DNA from: Stutzerimonas balearica DSM 6083
GTDB taxonomy: Bacteria; Pseudomonadota; Gammaproteobacteria; Pseudomonadales; Pseudomonadaceae
Direction: 5' to 3'
Length of the DNA stretch: 64,000 bases
NCBI RefSeq assembly: GCF_000818015.1
Contig: NZ_CP007511.1
Span: forward strand, 1,598,001-1,662,000
Shown: positions 52,724 to 63,140 of the stretch, piece after piece
Layout: every line of letters begins with the position of its first letter
How positions within the stretch are numbered: the first letter of the stretch is position 1
Notes under the pieces: model-generated
Seen by the model: only the letters and a program-made list of their open reading frames with translations
Told to the model about the DNA's origin: nothing
Database searches by the model: none
Position numbers and translations under genes: made by a program

Positions 52724-53554
52724 ATGCAGCAGACGATCGCTACCGATCGGCAGGAGGCCGAGAACGCCGCGCCCGGCGAACAGCTGCGGCTGGCGCTGGT
52801 CTACGGCGAGGCCGTTACCGAGCTGCCGCAGGATCTCTACATCCCGCCGGATGCGCTGGAAGTCTTTCTCGAGGCCTTCGAAGGGCCGCTCGACCTGCTG
52901 CTCTATCTCATCCGCAAACAGAACATCGATGTACTCGACATCCCCGTCGCCGAGATCACCCGACAGTACATGGGCTATGTCGAGCTGATGAAGTCGGTGC
53001 GCCTGGAGCTGGCTGCCGAGTACCTGGTGATGGCGGCGATGCTGGCGGAAATCAAGTCGCGCATGCTGTTGCCGCGGTCCAGCGAGGCACCGGACGAGGA
53101 GGAGGACCCGCGCGCCGAACTCATCCGCCGGCTGCAGGAATACGAGCGCTTCAAGGCGGCGGCCGAAGGCCTCGACGACTTGCCGCGTCTCGGTCGCGAA
53201 TTCCATGTTCCGCGGCTGGACGCACCCGAGGCGAGGGCGCGCAAGCTGCTGCCACAGGTGAGCCTGGAGGAGTTGCTGGTTTCGATGGCCGAAGTGCTGC
53301 GCCGTGCCGATATGTTCGAGAGCCACCAGGTGACCCGTGAGGCGCTGTCGACGCGCGAACGCATGAGCCAGGTGCTCGAACGCCTGAAAGGTGGCGGCTT
53401 CGTCCCGTTCGTCGAGCTGTTCGCCGTGGAGGAGGGGCGGCTCGGCGTGGTGGTGACCTTCATGGCCGTGCTCGAACTCATCAAGGAATCGCTCGTCGAG
53501 CTGGTGCAGAATGAGCCCTTCGCGCCCATCCATGTCCGCAGTCGCAGCGACTGA
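52724..53554 (+). CDS. scpA: Segregation and condensation protein A
   Basis: The 276-residue kleisin subunit of the SMC-ScpAB complex, which organises and helps segregate the nucleoid. The N-terminal SMC-neck-binding region has FEGPLDLLLYLIRKQNIDVLDIPVAEITRQY (about 48-78), and the C-terminal winged helix ends near 265. A linker of acidic residues lies about 110-130. It is 25 bp after trpS and 20 bp before scpB. Confidence 0.92.
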   Translation: MQQTIATDRQEAENAAPGEQLRLALVYGEAVTELPQDLYIPPDALEVFLEAFEGPLDLLLYLIRKQNIDVLDIPVAEITRQYMGYVELMKSVRLELAAEYLVMAAMLAEIKSRMLLPRSSEAPDEEEDPRAELIRRLQEYERFKAAAEGLDDLPRLGREFHVPRLDAPEARARKLLPQVSLEELLVSMAEVLRRADMFESHQVTREALSTRERMSQVLERLKGGGFVPFVELFAVEEGRLGVVVTFMAVLELIKESLVELVQNEPFAPIHVRSRSD

Positions 53555-53574
53555 CCAGCCGAGGTAACCGATCG

Positions 53575-54387
53575 TTGGATCTTTGCGAACCCAAGGAGCT
53601 TGCCTCGCTGCTCGAGGCCTTTCTGCTCGCCGCCGGCAAGCCGCTATCACTGGAGCGGCTGGCCGAGTTGTTCGAGGAGGCCGAGCGGCCTTCATCGGCC
53701 CAGTTGAAGAAGGCGCTCGAGGTGCTGGAAAGATCCTGTCGCGGGCGGGCCTTCGAACTCAAGGAAGTCGCCAGTGGCTACCGTCTGCAGGTGCGCGAGC
53801 GGTTCGCGCCCTGGGTCGGTCGCCTCTGGGAGGAGCGCCCGCAGCGTTACTCGCGCGCGCTGCTGGAAACCCTGGCGTTGATCGCCTATCGCCAGCCGAT
53901 CACCCGCGGCGAGATCGAGGACATTCGCGGGGTTGCGGTCAACAGCCAGATCATCAAGACCTTGCTCGAGCGCGAGTGGGTGCGCGTGGTTGGTCACCGA
54001 GACGTGCCGGGGCGACCGGCGATGTTCGCCACCACCAAGGCATTTCTCGATCACTTCAACCTGAAGAATCTCGATGAGCTGCCTCCGCTGGCCGTGCTCC
54101 GTGAGATGGAGCTCGGGCCGCGCACCGTGCTCGAGGATGACGACGCCGCGGTGCCGGCTTCGCTGCAGGCCAGAGCCGACCAGGCTGCGGACGAATCGCC
54201 AGCGCAGAGCGAGCGCGAGCAGACCAGTTTCCGCACGCTGCTGGCTGAGCTGGACAACATGGAGACGGGCCTGAAGACCGACTTCGACGACCTTGCGCCG
54301 GCGGAACCATCGGCAGACGAGGCGGACGCGGAGCCGGACGGCGATGCCGTTCCGGCCAGCTCTGGCGAGAGCGGCGAGCACCGCTGA
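53575..54387 (+). CDS. scpB: Segregation and condensation protein B, TTG start
   Basis: 270 residues: two winged-helix domains (about 1-165) that bind ScpA. Conserved blocks are EAFLLAAGKPLSLERLAELF and YRQPITRGEIEDIRGV, and GRPAMFATTKAFLDHFNLKNL precedes a long acidic, low-complexity tail (about 190-270). The TTG at 53575 has GAGGT upstream. rluB, which often follows scpB in gammaproteobacteria, is absent: edd comes next. Confidence 0.92.
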   Translation: MDLCEPKELASLLEAFLLAAGKPLSLERLAELFEEAERPSSAQLKKALEVLERSCRGRAFELKEVASGYRLQVRERFAPWVGRLWEERPQRYSRALLETLALIAYRQPITRGEIEDIRGVAVNSQIIKTLLEREWVRVVGHRDVPGRPAMFATTKAFLDHFNLKNLDELPPLAVLREMELGPRTVLEDDDAAVPASLQARADQAADESPAQSEREQTSFRTLLAELDNMETGLKTDFDDLAPAEPSADEADAEPDGDAVPASSGESGEHR

Positions 54388-54672
54388 CGCTGCGTTCATG
54401 TGTTCGCGGTCAGAATATCTGCCGCGTTTCCCTGTCGAACTCGCCATGGCGTCGCCGCGCCCGTTCGCCGCTGGCACTGCCCCCGGTGTGCGGGTGCTGC
54501 CAGGGTTGTCGGGTGAAGCCGCCGCCTTGGGCGCTCTGGCCTATGGTTAGAGGCAGGCGAATGCAAACGCAGTGCGCCTCGGCGCATCCGGAGCGCGGCC
54601 AGCTCGCTTGCCCGACCGATGCGGTTCAAAACCCACGCCTGATGTGCTTTGAAAGCCGCCCTGGCGTTTTTC

Positions 54673-54688
54673 TTGTTTTAAACAACAA
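54673..54688 (+). promoter_or_regulatory. HexR-like operator upstream of edd
   Basis: TTGT-N8-ACAA, the known HexR pattern (TTGT-N7-8-ACAA), 81 bp before the edd start. Its first 13 bp also form TTGTT-TTA-AACAA. HexR represses edd-glk-gltR until the pathway intermediate 2-keto-3-deoxy-6-phosphogluconate is present. Confidence 0.75.
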
Positions 54689-54745
54689 ATATGCAAACGA
54701 AAGGTGGAAATGCCGCAAGATGGCTGGCAGAATTTTTTAAAAGTT

Positions 54746-54753
54746 AATAACAA
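54746..54753 (+). promoter_or_regulatory. Candidate Hfq/Crc (CA) motif at edd
   Basis: AATAACAA (AANAANAA) lies just ahead of the GGAG ribosome site of edd, a position where Hfq-Crc binding would block translation. Confidence 0.5.
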
Positions 54754-54768
54754 ATGCGGAGTCGTGAC

Positions 54769-56594
<1,826 letters not shown>

Positions 56595-56598
<4 letters not shown>

Positions 56599-57572
56599 AG
56601 CTTGGTCTGGTTGGCGACATTGGCGGCACCAATGCCCGGTTCGCGCTGTGGCGCGAGCAGCGGCTCGAAGCGGTACGGGTGCTGGCAACGGCGGATTTCG
56701 CCACGCCGCAACAGGCGATCCGTGCCTATCTGGAGGACCTTGGCCAGACGCTTGCCGAGGTCGACGCAGTCTGCCTGGCCTGTGCCGGCCCGGTGCGCGG
56801 CGACGAGTTCCGCTTCACCAACAACCACTGGCGGCTGAACCGACCGGATTTCTGTCGTGAGCTCGGCCTCAGCGAACTGCTGCTGATCAACGATTTCTAT
56901 GCCATGGCACTGGGCATGACTCGGGTACGTCCCGAGGAGCTGACCGAGGTCTGCCCCGGCAGTGCCGATCCCGAGCGCCCCCGGCTGGTGATCGGGCCAG
57001 GCACCGGGCTCGGCGTCGGTACCCTGCTGCCACTCGGCGACGGTCTCTGGCGCGCCTTGCCGGGCGAGGGCGGGCATGTCGACCTGCCGATCGGCAGCTT
57101 GCGCGAGGCCGAACTCTGGCAGCACCTGCATCGCCAGCAGGGGCATGTCAGTGCGGAGAACATTCTCAGCGGCAGCGGCCTGCTCACGCTTTATCGCGCC
57201 AGTTGTGCCCTCGACGGGCGCGAAGCGGTGCTGGCCTCGCCTGCCGAGGTCACCGAGGCCGCGCTGGCCGGCGAGCCCTATGCCCGACAGGTGCTCGAAC
57301 AGTTCTGCTGCTTCCTCGGCCGCGTCGCCGGCAACAACGTGCTGACGCTGGGCGCGCGAGGCGGGGTCTACATCGCCGGGGGTATGGTGCCGCGCTTCGC
57401 GGACTTCTTCCTGGCCAGCGGCTTTGCCCGCTGCCTGCGCGACAAGGGCCTGATGAGCCGCTATTTCGACGACATCCCGGTGTGGCTGGTGCGTGCCGAA
57501 TATCCCGGGTTGCTGGGTGCCGGCGAAGCACTGCAGCAGGCGATGGAAGGGCGCCAGGCCGGCCTCGCCTGA
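56595..57572 (+). CDS. glk: Glucokinase, GTG start
   Basis: A 325-residue ATP-dependent glucokinase. It carries the phosphate-binding [13 protein letters not shown] motif near the N-terminus, [11 protein letters not shown] and [10 protein letters not shown], and a [14 protein letters not shown] loop ([10 protein letters not shown]) with the active-site region. The GTG start overlaps the edd stop as GTGA, so translation is coupled. In pseudomonads glucose entering the cytosol through the Gts transporter is phosphorylated by this enzyme. Confidence 0.94.
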
Positions 57573-57636
57573 GTGGGACGCAAGCAACGGGCGGTGGCGG
57601 TTCGCCGGCCCGGGGCGGCGCGCTAAGCTACGCGTG

Positions 57637-57649
57637 TTGTTCATAACAA
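57637..57649 (+). promoter_or_regulatory. TTGTT-N3-AACAA inverted repeat between glk and gltR
   Basis: A perfect 5+3+5 inverted repeat (TTGTT-CAT-AACAA), identical in arms and spacing to the core of the HexR-like site before edd. It is placed 7 bp before the annotated gltR start; its right arm overlaps an A-rich motif and borders the ribosome site. Confidence 0.55.
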
Positions 57650-57652
57650 GAA
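57645..57652 (+). promoter_or_regulatory. Candidate Hfq/Crc (CA) motif at gltR
   Basis: AACAAGAA (AANAANAA) overlaps the AAGAAGG ribosome site of gltR. Third of four such motifs in this window. Confidence 0.5.
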
Positions 57653-57655
57653 GGT

Positions 57656-58402
57656 ATGGACGTGAGCCAACCCGTAAAATCCATTCTGCTGGTCGACGAC
57701 GACCAGGAGATCCGCGAGCTGCTGCAAACCTACCTGAGCCGCGCCGGTTTCCAGGTGCGTACCGTGGGCGATGGCGCCGGCTTTCGCCTGGCACTTCAGG
57801 AGCAGCCCGCCGACCTGGTGATCCTCGATGTGATGCTCCCCGACGAAGACGGCTTCAGCCTCTGCCGCTGGGTGCGCGAACATCAGCGTCTGGCGCAGAT
57901 GCCGGTGATCATGCTGACCGCAAGCTCCGACGAGGCCGACCGGGTGATCGGCCTGGAGCTGGGCGCCGACGACTACCTCGGCAAGCCGTTCAGCCCGCGC
58001 GAGCTGCTGGCGCGGATCAAGGCGCTGCTGCGCCGCGCCCAGTTCGCCCAGGAGCGGCCGGCCGGCGATGTCCTGGCTTTCGATGACTGGCGCCTCGACC
58101 TGGTCAGCCATCGGCTGCATCACCTGGATGGCGAGGAGGTATTTCTCTCCGGCGCCGACTTCGCCCTGCTCAAGCTGTTTCTCGACCATCCCATGCAGAT
58201 CCTCGATCGCGACACCATCGGCAACGCGACCCGTGGCCGGGAAGTGATGCCGCTCGAGCGCATCGTTGACATGGCGGTCAGCCGTTTGCGCCAGCGCCTG
58301 CGCGATACCGGCAAGGCACCCCGGCTGATCCGTACCGTGCGTGGCTCGGGTTATCTGCTGGCGGCGCAGGTGGTGCCATGCGGCGACGGGCAGCGCGCGT
58401 GA
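57656..58402 (+). CDS. gltR: Two-component response regulator for glucose uptake (GltR)
   Basis: A 248-residue OmpR-type regulator: receiver with D14-D16 acidic residues and phospho-acceptor D58 (ILDVMLPDEDGF), and a C-terminal winged helix (about 140-245). In pseudomonads this protein, together with GtrS, controls glucose transport genes. The ATG at 57656 is only 2 nt from the ribosome-binding AAGAAGG, so the GTG at 57662 (6 nt later in the same frame, better spacing) may be the true start. Its end overlaps gtrS by 25 nt. Confidence 0.9.
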   Translation: MDVSQPVKSILLVDDDQEIRELLQTYLSRAGFQVRTVGDGAGFRLALQEQPADLVILDVMLPDEDGFSLCRWVREHQRLAQMPVIMLTASSDEADRVIGLELGADDYLGKPFSPRELLARIKALLRRAQFAQERPAGDVLAFDDWRLDLVSHRLHHLDGEEVFLSGADFALLKLFLDHPMQILDRDTIGNATRGREVMPLERIVDMAVSRLRQRLRDTGKAPRLIRTVRGSGYLLAAQVVPCGDGQRA

Positions 58403-59871
58403 GCGGGGAGCAGGCGAGCGCCGAGCCGAGCAGGCGGCGCTGGCGGCTGCCGGTGCCGCGCTCGCTGCTCGGCCGGATGTTGCTGCTGACCCTGCTGGTG
58501 GTGCTGTTGGCCCAGGCGTTGTCGAGCGTGATCTGGGTGTCGCAGTTACGGGCCAGCCAGATGGAGGGCCTGCTCACCGCTGCCCGGAGCCTGGCGCATT
58601 CCATGGCCGCGAGCGTCAGCTACTTCCGCTCCCTGCCGCTGGGCTATCGCCCGCTGGTGCTCGATCAGTTACGCAGCATGGGTGGCACGCGCTTCTTCGT
58701 TTCGCTCAACGAGCGCCCGCTGAACATGCAGGTGCTGCCCGAGACGCCACGCAAACGGGCCGTGCTGCAGGCGGTGGAAGGCGCCTTGCGCCAGCGCCTG
58801 GGCAAGGCGATCGACCTCTCGGTGCAGTTCGTCAGCCCCGACGACCTGCGAATCTTCAATGGCGAGATCAGCCTGGACGAACTGCCCCGCTCCTGGGCGC
58901 ACTACGCACTGAGTCTCGAACCGCTGGACCCACCGGTGCTGGTGACGCAAATCCAGATCGCCGACAACGAGTGGCTGTACCTGGCCTCGCTGATGCCGGC
59001 GCCTTACGTCAGCCTGGAGCAGGAGGGGTTGCCGGCGCAGCAGATCGGCTTCATCGTCCTGACCAGCAGCTTTCTGCTGTTGTTCATCGGTCTTTTGGTG
59101 CACTGGCAGAGTCGCCCGCTCAAGCGCCTGGCACGGGCGGCGCGGGAGATGTCGCTGGGCAGCGAAGTGGAGCCGCTGCCCGAGCATGGCGGCAGCGAGG
59201 TGGTGGAGGTGAGCCGCGCGTTCAACAGCATGCGCGAGCGCATCGGCCGCTACCTGAACGAGCGCAGCCAATTGTTCAGCGCCATCTCCCACGACCTGCG
59301 CACGCCGATCACCCGCCTGCGCCTGCGCGTGGAGCTGCTGGAGGACGAGGCGCTGCAGGCCAAGTTCGGCCGCGATCTGGATGAACTCGAGCTGCTGGTC
59401 AAGGGCGCGCTGCAGTGCGTCAAGGACACCGATATCCACGAGAACATCGAGCCGGTCGACCTCAACCTGCTGCTCGATACCGTCACCGAACCCTATCTGG
59501 CACCCGCCGGCAATGGCCGGGTGACCCTGGAGGGCAGGGCGGTGGCGCCCTATCCCGGCAAACCGCTGGCGCTCAAGCGCTGTATTGGCAACCTGCTGGA
59601 CAACGCACTCAAATACGGCGAGCGCGCGCATCTGCGTATCGAAGACGACGGGCGACTGTTCACCCTGCATGTCGATGATGAGGGGCCGGGCGTACCCGAG
59701 CAGCGTCTGGAGAAGATCTTCGAGCCGCACTTCCGGCTGGCGGCGCAGCAGCAGGGCTACGGTCTGGGGCTGGGCATCGCACGCAACATCGCGCACGCCC
59801 ACGGCGGCGAGGTGAGCCTGCAGAACCTGCGTGAGGGCGGCCTGCGGGTGACCTTGGCGCTGCCGCGGTGA
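58378..59871 (+). CDS. gtrS: Sensor histidine kinase GtrS
   Basis: A 497-residue inner-membrane kinase. A first helix (about 33-55) and a second (about 223-243) bracket a periplasmic sensor domain (about 56-222). HAMP (about 245-298), H-box with H305 in SAISHDLRTPITRL, and an ATPase domain with N box (NLLDNALKYG), G1 (DEGPGVP) and G2 (GYGLGLGIARNI) follow. P. aeruginosa GtrS senses 2-ketogluconate and 6-phosphogluconate and phosphorylates GltR to raise glucose transport. It overlaps gltR by 25 nt. Confidence 0.9.
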   Translation: MRRRAARVSGEQASAEPSRRRWRLPVPRSLLGRMLLLTLLVVLLAQALSSVIWVSQLRASQMEGLLTAARSLAHSMAASVSYFRSLPLGYRPLVLDQLRSMGGTRFFVSLNERPLNMQVLPETPRKRAVLQAVEGALRQRLGKAIDLSVQFVSPDDLRIFNGEISLDELPRSWAHYALSLEPLDPPVLVTQIQIADNEWLYLASLMPAPYVSLEQEGLPAQQIGFIVLTSSFLLLFIGLLVHWQSRPLKRLARAAREMSLGSEVEPLPEHGGSEVVEVSRAFNSMRERIGRYLNERSQLFSAISHDLRTPITRLRLRVELLEDEALQAKFGRDLDELELLVKGALQCVKDTDIHENIEPVDLNLLLDTVTEPYLAPAGNGRVTLEGRAVAPYPGKPLALKRCIGNLLDNALKYGERAHLRIEDDGRLFTLHVDDEGPGVPEQRLEKIFEPHFRLAAQQQGYGLGLGIARNIAHAHGGEVSLQNLREGGLRVTLALPR

Positions 59872-59887
59872 CCCGACCTGCATGAAT

Positions 59888-59924
59888 GTAACGAGCCTGT
59901 GACCAACTCCCGCCCCTTCGTTAC
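59888..59924 (+). promoter_or_regulatory. Inverted repeat GTAACGA-N23-TCGTTAC before gtsA
   Basis: Perfect 7-bp arms whose starts are 30 bp apart, about three helical turns, 83-119 bp ahead of gtsA. A TAGAAT -10-like hexamer lies at 59947-59952. It is a candidate binding site for two regulator dimers, perhaps GltR. Confidence 0.5.
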
Positions 59925-59984
59925 CCGAGCGCGCAGCGGGCGTGCCTAGAATCCAGGCAACGCAAGCATCGACTTGCCTCGGAT

Positions 59985-59995
59985 AACAACAAGAA
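59985..59995 (+). promoter_or_regulatory. Candidate Hfq/Crc (CA) motif at gtsA
   Basis: AACAACAAGAA is a run of AANAANAANAA directly before the AAAGGA ribosome site of gtsA. Glucose-uptake genes are known catabolite-repression targets in pseudomonads. Confidence 0.65.
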
Positions 59996-60006
59996 AGGAC
60001 CAAGCA

Positions 60007-61260
60007 ATGAAAGCGATCACCCGTCTTGCCGCTGCCGTTTCCCTGGCGTCCCTCCTGCCGTTCGCTGCCCATGCCGGCGAAGTCGAAGTGCTTCACTGGT
60101 GGACGTCCGGCGGCGAGAAGCGCGCGGCCGACACCCTCAAGCAACTGGTCGAAGACCAGGGCCACACCTGGAAGGATTTCGCCGTCGCCGGCGGTGGCGG
60201 CGAAGCGGCCATGACCGTGCTGAAGACCCGCGCGGTATCCGGCAACCCGCCGGCCGCGGCCCAGATCAAGGGGCCGGATATCCAGGAGTGGGGCGAACTG
60301 GGCCTGCTCACCGAACTGGACGACGTCGCCCGGGAAAACAACTGGGACGAGATCCTGCCGAAGCAGATCGCCGGCATCATGAAGTACGACGGCGCCTATG
60401 TGGCCGTGCCCGTCAACGTACATCGCGTCAACTGGCTGTGGATCAACCCCGAGGTGTTCGCCAAGGCCGGTGCGAAGCCTCCAAAGACGCTCGACGAATT
60501 CTTCGCTGCCGCCGACAAGCTCCAGGCGGCCGGCTTCGTGCCCATCGCCCATGGTGGCCAGCCCTGGCAGGACGGCACCGTGTTCGAGGACATCGTGCTC
60601 AGCGTCCTCGGCCCGCAGGACTACCACAAGGCGTTCGTCGAACTCGACCGCCAGACGCTCACCGGCGACAAGATGGTCGAGGCCTTCGCGGCGCTGAAGA
60701 AGCTGCGTGGCTATATCGATGCCGATGCCGCCGGGCGCGACTGGAACGCGGCCACCGTCATGGTGATCAACGGCAAGGCCGGCATGCAGATCATGGGCGA
60801 CTGGGCCAAGAGCGAGTGGACCGCGGCGAACAAGGTGGCCGGCAAGGACTATCAGTGCCTGCCGTTCCCTGGAACCCAGGGCAGCTTCGCCTTCAACGTC
60901 GACTCGCTGGCGATGTTCAAGCTGAACGATGCAGAAGATCGCAAGGCCCAGCAGGACCTGGCGCGAACCGTGCTCGGCTCGAAGTTCCAGCAGTTCTTCA
61001 ACCAGAACAAGGGTTCGATCCCGGTGCGTCTGGACGAGGACATGAGCGCCTTTGACAGCTGCGCCCAACAGTCGATGGCCGACTTCAAGGAGGCGGCGAA
61101 GGGGCCTGGCCTGCAGCCGAGCCTGGCGCACGGCATGGCCGCTTCCAGCTACGTGCAGGGCGCGGTGTTCGACGTGGTGACCAACTTCTTCAACGATCCG
61201 GACGCCGATCCGGCGAAGGCCGTGCAGCAACTGGCGGCCGCCATCCAGGCCGTCCAGTAA
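60007..61260 (+). CDS. gtsA: Glucose/sugar ABC transporter substrate-binding protein GtsA
   Basis: A 417-residue periplasmic binding protein of the carbohydrate group 1 family, with a signal peptide (1-22, ending AHA) and mature sequence beginning [14 protein letters not shown]. In P. putida the GtsABCD system imports glucose; this is the binding component. The ATG at 60007 has AAAGGA upstream. A hairpin follows 6 bp after its stop, which probably keeps the binding protein in excess over the permeases. Confidence 0.92.
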   Translation: MKAITRLAAAVSLASLLPFAAHAGEVEVLHWWTSGGEKRAADTLKQLVEDQGHTWKDFAVAGGGGEAAMTVLKTRAVSGNPPAAAQIKGPDIQEWGELGLLTELDDVARENNWDEILPKQIAGIMKYDGAYVAVPVNVHRVNWLWINPEVFAKAGAKPPKTLDEFFAAADKLQAAGFVPIAHGGQPWQDGTVFEDIVLSVLGPQDYHKAFVELDRQTLTGDKMVEAFAALKKLRGYIDADAAGRDWNAATVMVINGKAGMQIMGDWAKSEWTAANKVAGKDYQCLPFPGTQGSFAFNVDSLAMFKLNDAEDRKAQQDLARTVLGSKFQQFFNQNKGSIPVRLDEDMSAFDSCAQQSMADFKEAAKGPGLQPSLAHGMAASSYVQGAVFDVVTNFFNDPDADPAKAVQQLAAAIQAVQ

Positions 61261-61265
61261 GCACA

Positions 61266-61284
61266 GGGCCGCCTGGCGCGGCCC
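61266..61284 (+). terminator. Hairpin between gtsA and gtsB
   Basis: GGGCCGC-CTGGC-GCGGCCC, a perfect 7-bp stem with a 5-nt loop, with no U-run. This is typical of structures after binding-protein genes that shield the upstream mRNA or end some transcripts. Confidence 0.55.
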
Positions 61285-61382
61285 CATCCCCCCTGGCTTT
61301 CACCCGGTGCCCCAGGCGCCACGGCGACCTGCACTCGAAAGAAAGCCAGCGGGACGACATTCACTTCACCGGAGCGGCTTCC

Positions 61383-62291
61383 ATGAGCTCAACCGCTGTC
61401 TTCGCCAAGGCCTCGCCGCTCGATGCGCTGCAGAACTGGCTGCCCAGGCTGGTGCTCGCACCGAGCATGCTGATCGTGCTGGTCGGCTTCTATGGCTACA
61501 TCTTCTGGACCTTCGTCCTGTCGTTCACCAACTCGCGCTTCATGCCGAGCTACAAGTGGGTCGGGCTCGAGCAATACCTGCGGCTGTGGGAAAACGACCG
61601 CTGGTGGGTGGCCAGCAAGAACCTGCTGGCATTCGGCGGGCTGTTCATCGCCATCAGCCTGGCGATCGGCGTGCTGCTGGCTGTGCTGCTCGACCAGCGT
61701 ATCCGCCGCGAAGGCTTCATCCGCACCGTCTACCTGTACCCCATGGCCCTGTCGATGATCGTCACCGGGACGGCCTGGAAATGGCTGCTCAACCCGGGCC
61801 TGGGCCTGGACAAGCTGCTGCGCGACTGGGGCTGGGAAGGCTTTCGCTTCGACTGGCTGGTGGACCCGGATCGGGTCGTCTACTGCCTGGTGATTGCCGC
61901 GGTATGGCAAGCCTCCGGTTTCGTCATGGCGCTGTTTCTCGCCGGGCTGCGCGGGGTCGACCAGTCGATCGTGCGCGCCGCGCAGGTCGACGGCGCCAGC
62001 CTGCCGAGCATCTATCTGCGCATCGTGCTGCCGAGCCTGCGCCCGGTGTTCTTCAGCGCGCTGATGATCCTTGCCCACATCGCCATCAAGAGCTTCGACC
62101 TGGTCGCGGCGATGACGGCCGGCGGCCCCGGCTACGCCTCCGACCTGCCGGCGATGTTCATGTACGCCCACACCTTCACCCGGGGCCAGATGGGCCTGGG
62201 GGCGGCGAGCGCAATGCTCATGCTTGGCGCCGTGCTGGCCATCATCGTGCCCTACCTGTATTCGGAACTGAGGAACAAGCGCCATGACTAG
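61383..62291 (+). CDS. gtsB: Glucose ABC transporter permease GtsB
   Basis: A 302-residue inner-membrane protein with six helices of the binding-protein-dependent permease family and the EAA loop ARAAQVDGASLPSIYLRIVLPSLRP (about 198-222) that contacts the ATPase. It lies 122 bp after gtsA and overlaps gtsC by 8 nt. Confidence 0.92.
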   Translation: MSSTAVFAKASPLDALQNWLPRLVLAPSMLIVLVGFYGYIFWTFVLSFTNSRFMPSYKWVGLEQYLRLWENDRWWVASKNLLAFGGLFIAISLAIGVLLAVLLDQRIRREGFIRTVYLYPMALSMIVTGTAWKWLLNPGLGLDKLLRDWGWEGFRFDWLVDPDRVVYCLVIAAVWQASGFVMALFLAGLRGVDQSIVRAAQVDGASLPSIYLRIVLPSLRPVFFSALMILAHIAIKSFDLVAAMTAGGPGYASDLPAMFMYAHTFTRGQMGLGAASAMLMLGAVLAIIVPYLYSELRNKRHD

Positions 62292-63129
62292 TGTCGTCGG
62301 GCACAAGCCCTTCAGCCCCAGCCGCCTGATGATCCATGCAACCCTGCTGCTGGCCTGTGCGGTCTATCTGGTTCCGCTGGTGGTCATGCTGCTGACCAGC
62401 TTCAAGACCCCGGCCGACATCCGTGCTGGCAATCTGCTGTCGTTGCCGGAGGCCTTTACCCTGGCCGGCTGGATCAGCGCCTGGGACAGCGTCGGCGGCT
62501 ATTTCTGGAACTCGGTGAAGATTGCCGTGCCGGCGGTGGTCATCTCTACGCTGTTGGGCGCGCTGAACGGCTACGTGTTGTCGATGTGGCGCTTCCGTGG
62601 CTCGCAGCTGTTCTTCGGCCTGCTGCTGTTCGGCTGCTTCCTGCCGTTCCAGGTGATCCTGCTGCCGGCGTCATTCACCCTCGGCAAGCTGGGCCTGGCC
62701 AACACCACCGCGGGGCTGGTGCTGGTTCACGTGGTCTATGGCCTGGCCTTCACCACGCTGTTCTTCCGCAACTTCTACGTGAGCATTCCCGATGCCCTGG
62801 TACGTGCCGCGCGGCTGGATGGCGCGGGGTTCTTCACCATCTTCGGGCGCATCCTGCTGCCGATGTCGGTGCCGACGATCATGGTCTGCCTGATCTGGCA
62901 GTTCACTCAGATCTGGAACGACTTCCTGTTCGGTGTGGTGTTCGCCAGCGGTGACAGCCAGCCGATCACGGTGGCGCTGAACAACCTGGTCAACACCAGC
63001 ACCGGAGCCAAGCAATACAACGTCGATATGGCCGCCGCGATGATCGCCGGCCTCCCCACGCTGGTCGTCTATGTGCTGGCCGGCAAGTACTTCCTGCGCG
63101 GCCTAACGGCCGGCGCGGTCAAAGGTTGA
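62284..63129 (+). CDS. gtsC: Glucose ABC transporter permease GtsC
   Basis: A 281-residue inner-membrane protein with six helices and the EAA loop RAARLDGAGFFTIFGRILLPMSVPT (about 175-199). It is the second permease of the heterodimer. It overlaps gtsB by 8 nt and precedes gtsD by 11 bp, so this is one operon. Confidence 0.92.
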   Translation: MTSVVGHKPFSPSRLMIHATLLLACAVYLVPLVVMLLTSFKTPADIRAGNLLSLPEAFTLAGWISAWDSVGGYFWNSVKIAVPAVVISTLLGALNGYVLSMWRFRGSQLFFGLLLFGCFLPFQVILLPASFTLGKLGLANTTAGLVLVHVVYGLAFTTLFFRNFYVSIPDALVRAARLDGAGFFTIFGRILLPMSVPTIMVCLIWQFTQIWNDFLFGVVFASGDSQPITVALNNLVNTSTGAKQYNVDMAAAMIAGLPTLVVYVLAGKYFLRGLTAGAVKG

Positions 63130-63140
63130 GGAAACGGACC

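Larger units (their letters stand above)
54388..54768. promoter_or_regulatory. Regulatory region before edd
   Basis: 381 bp with no gene. The left 250 bp are ordinary GC-rich sequence in which I see nothing functional; a small tRNA T-arm-like string near 54623 lacks the rest of a tRNA. The right 110 bp are AT-rich and hold the HexR-like site and an Hfq/Crc-like motif listed separately. gapA, divergent from edd in P. putida and P. aeruginosa, is not present. Confidence 0.6.

Noticed and set aside
54623..54633. GGTTCAAAACC resembling a tRNA T-loop
   Set aside because: I could not find matching acceptor, D or anticodon stems on either side.
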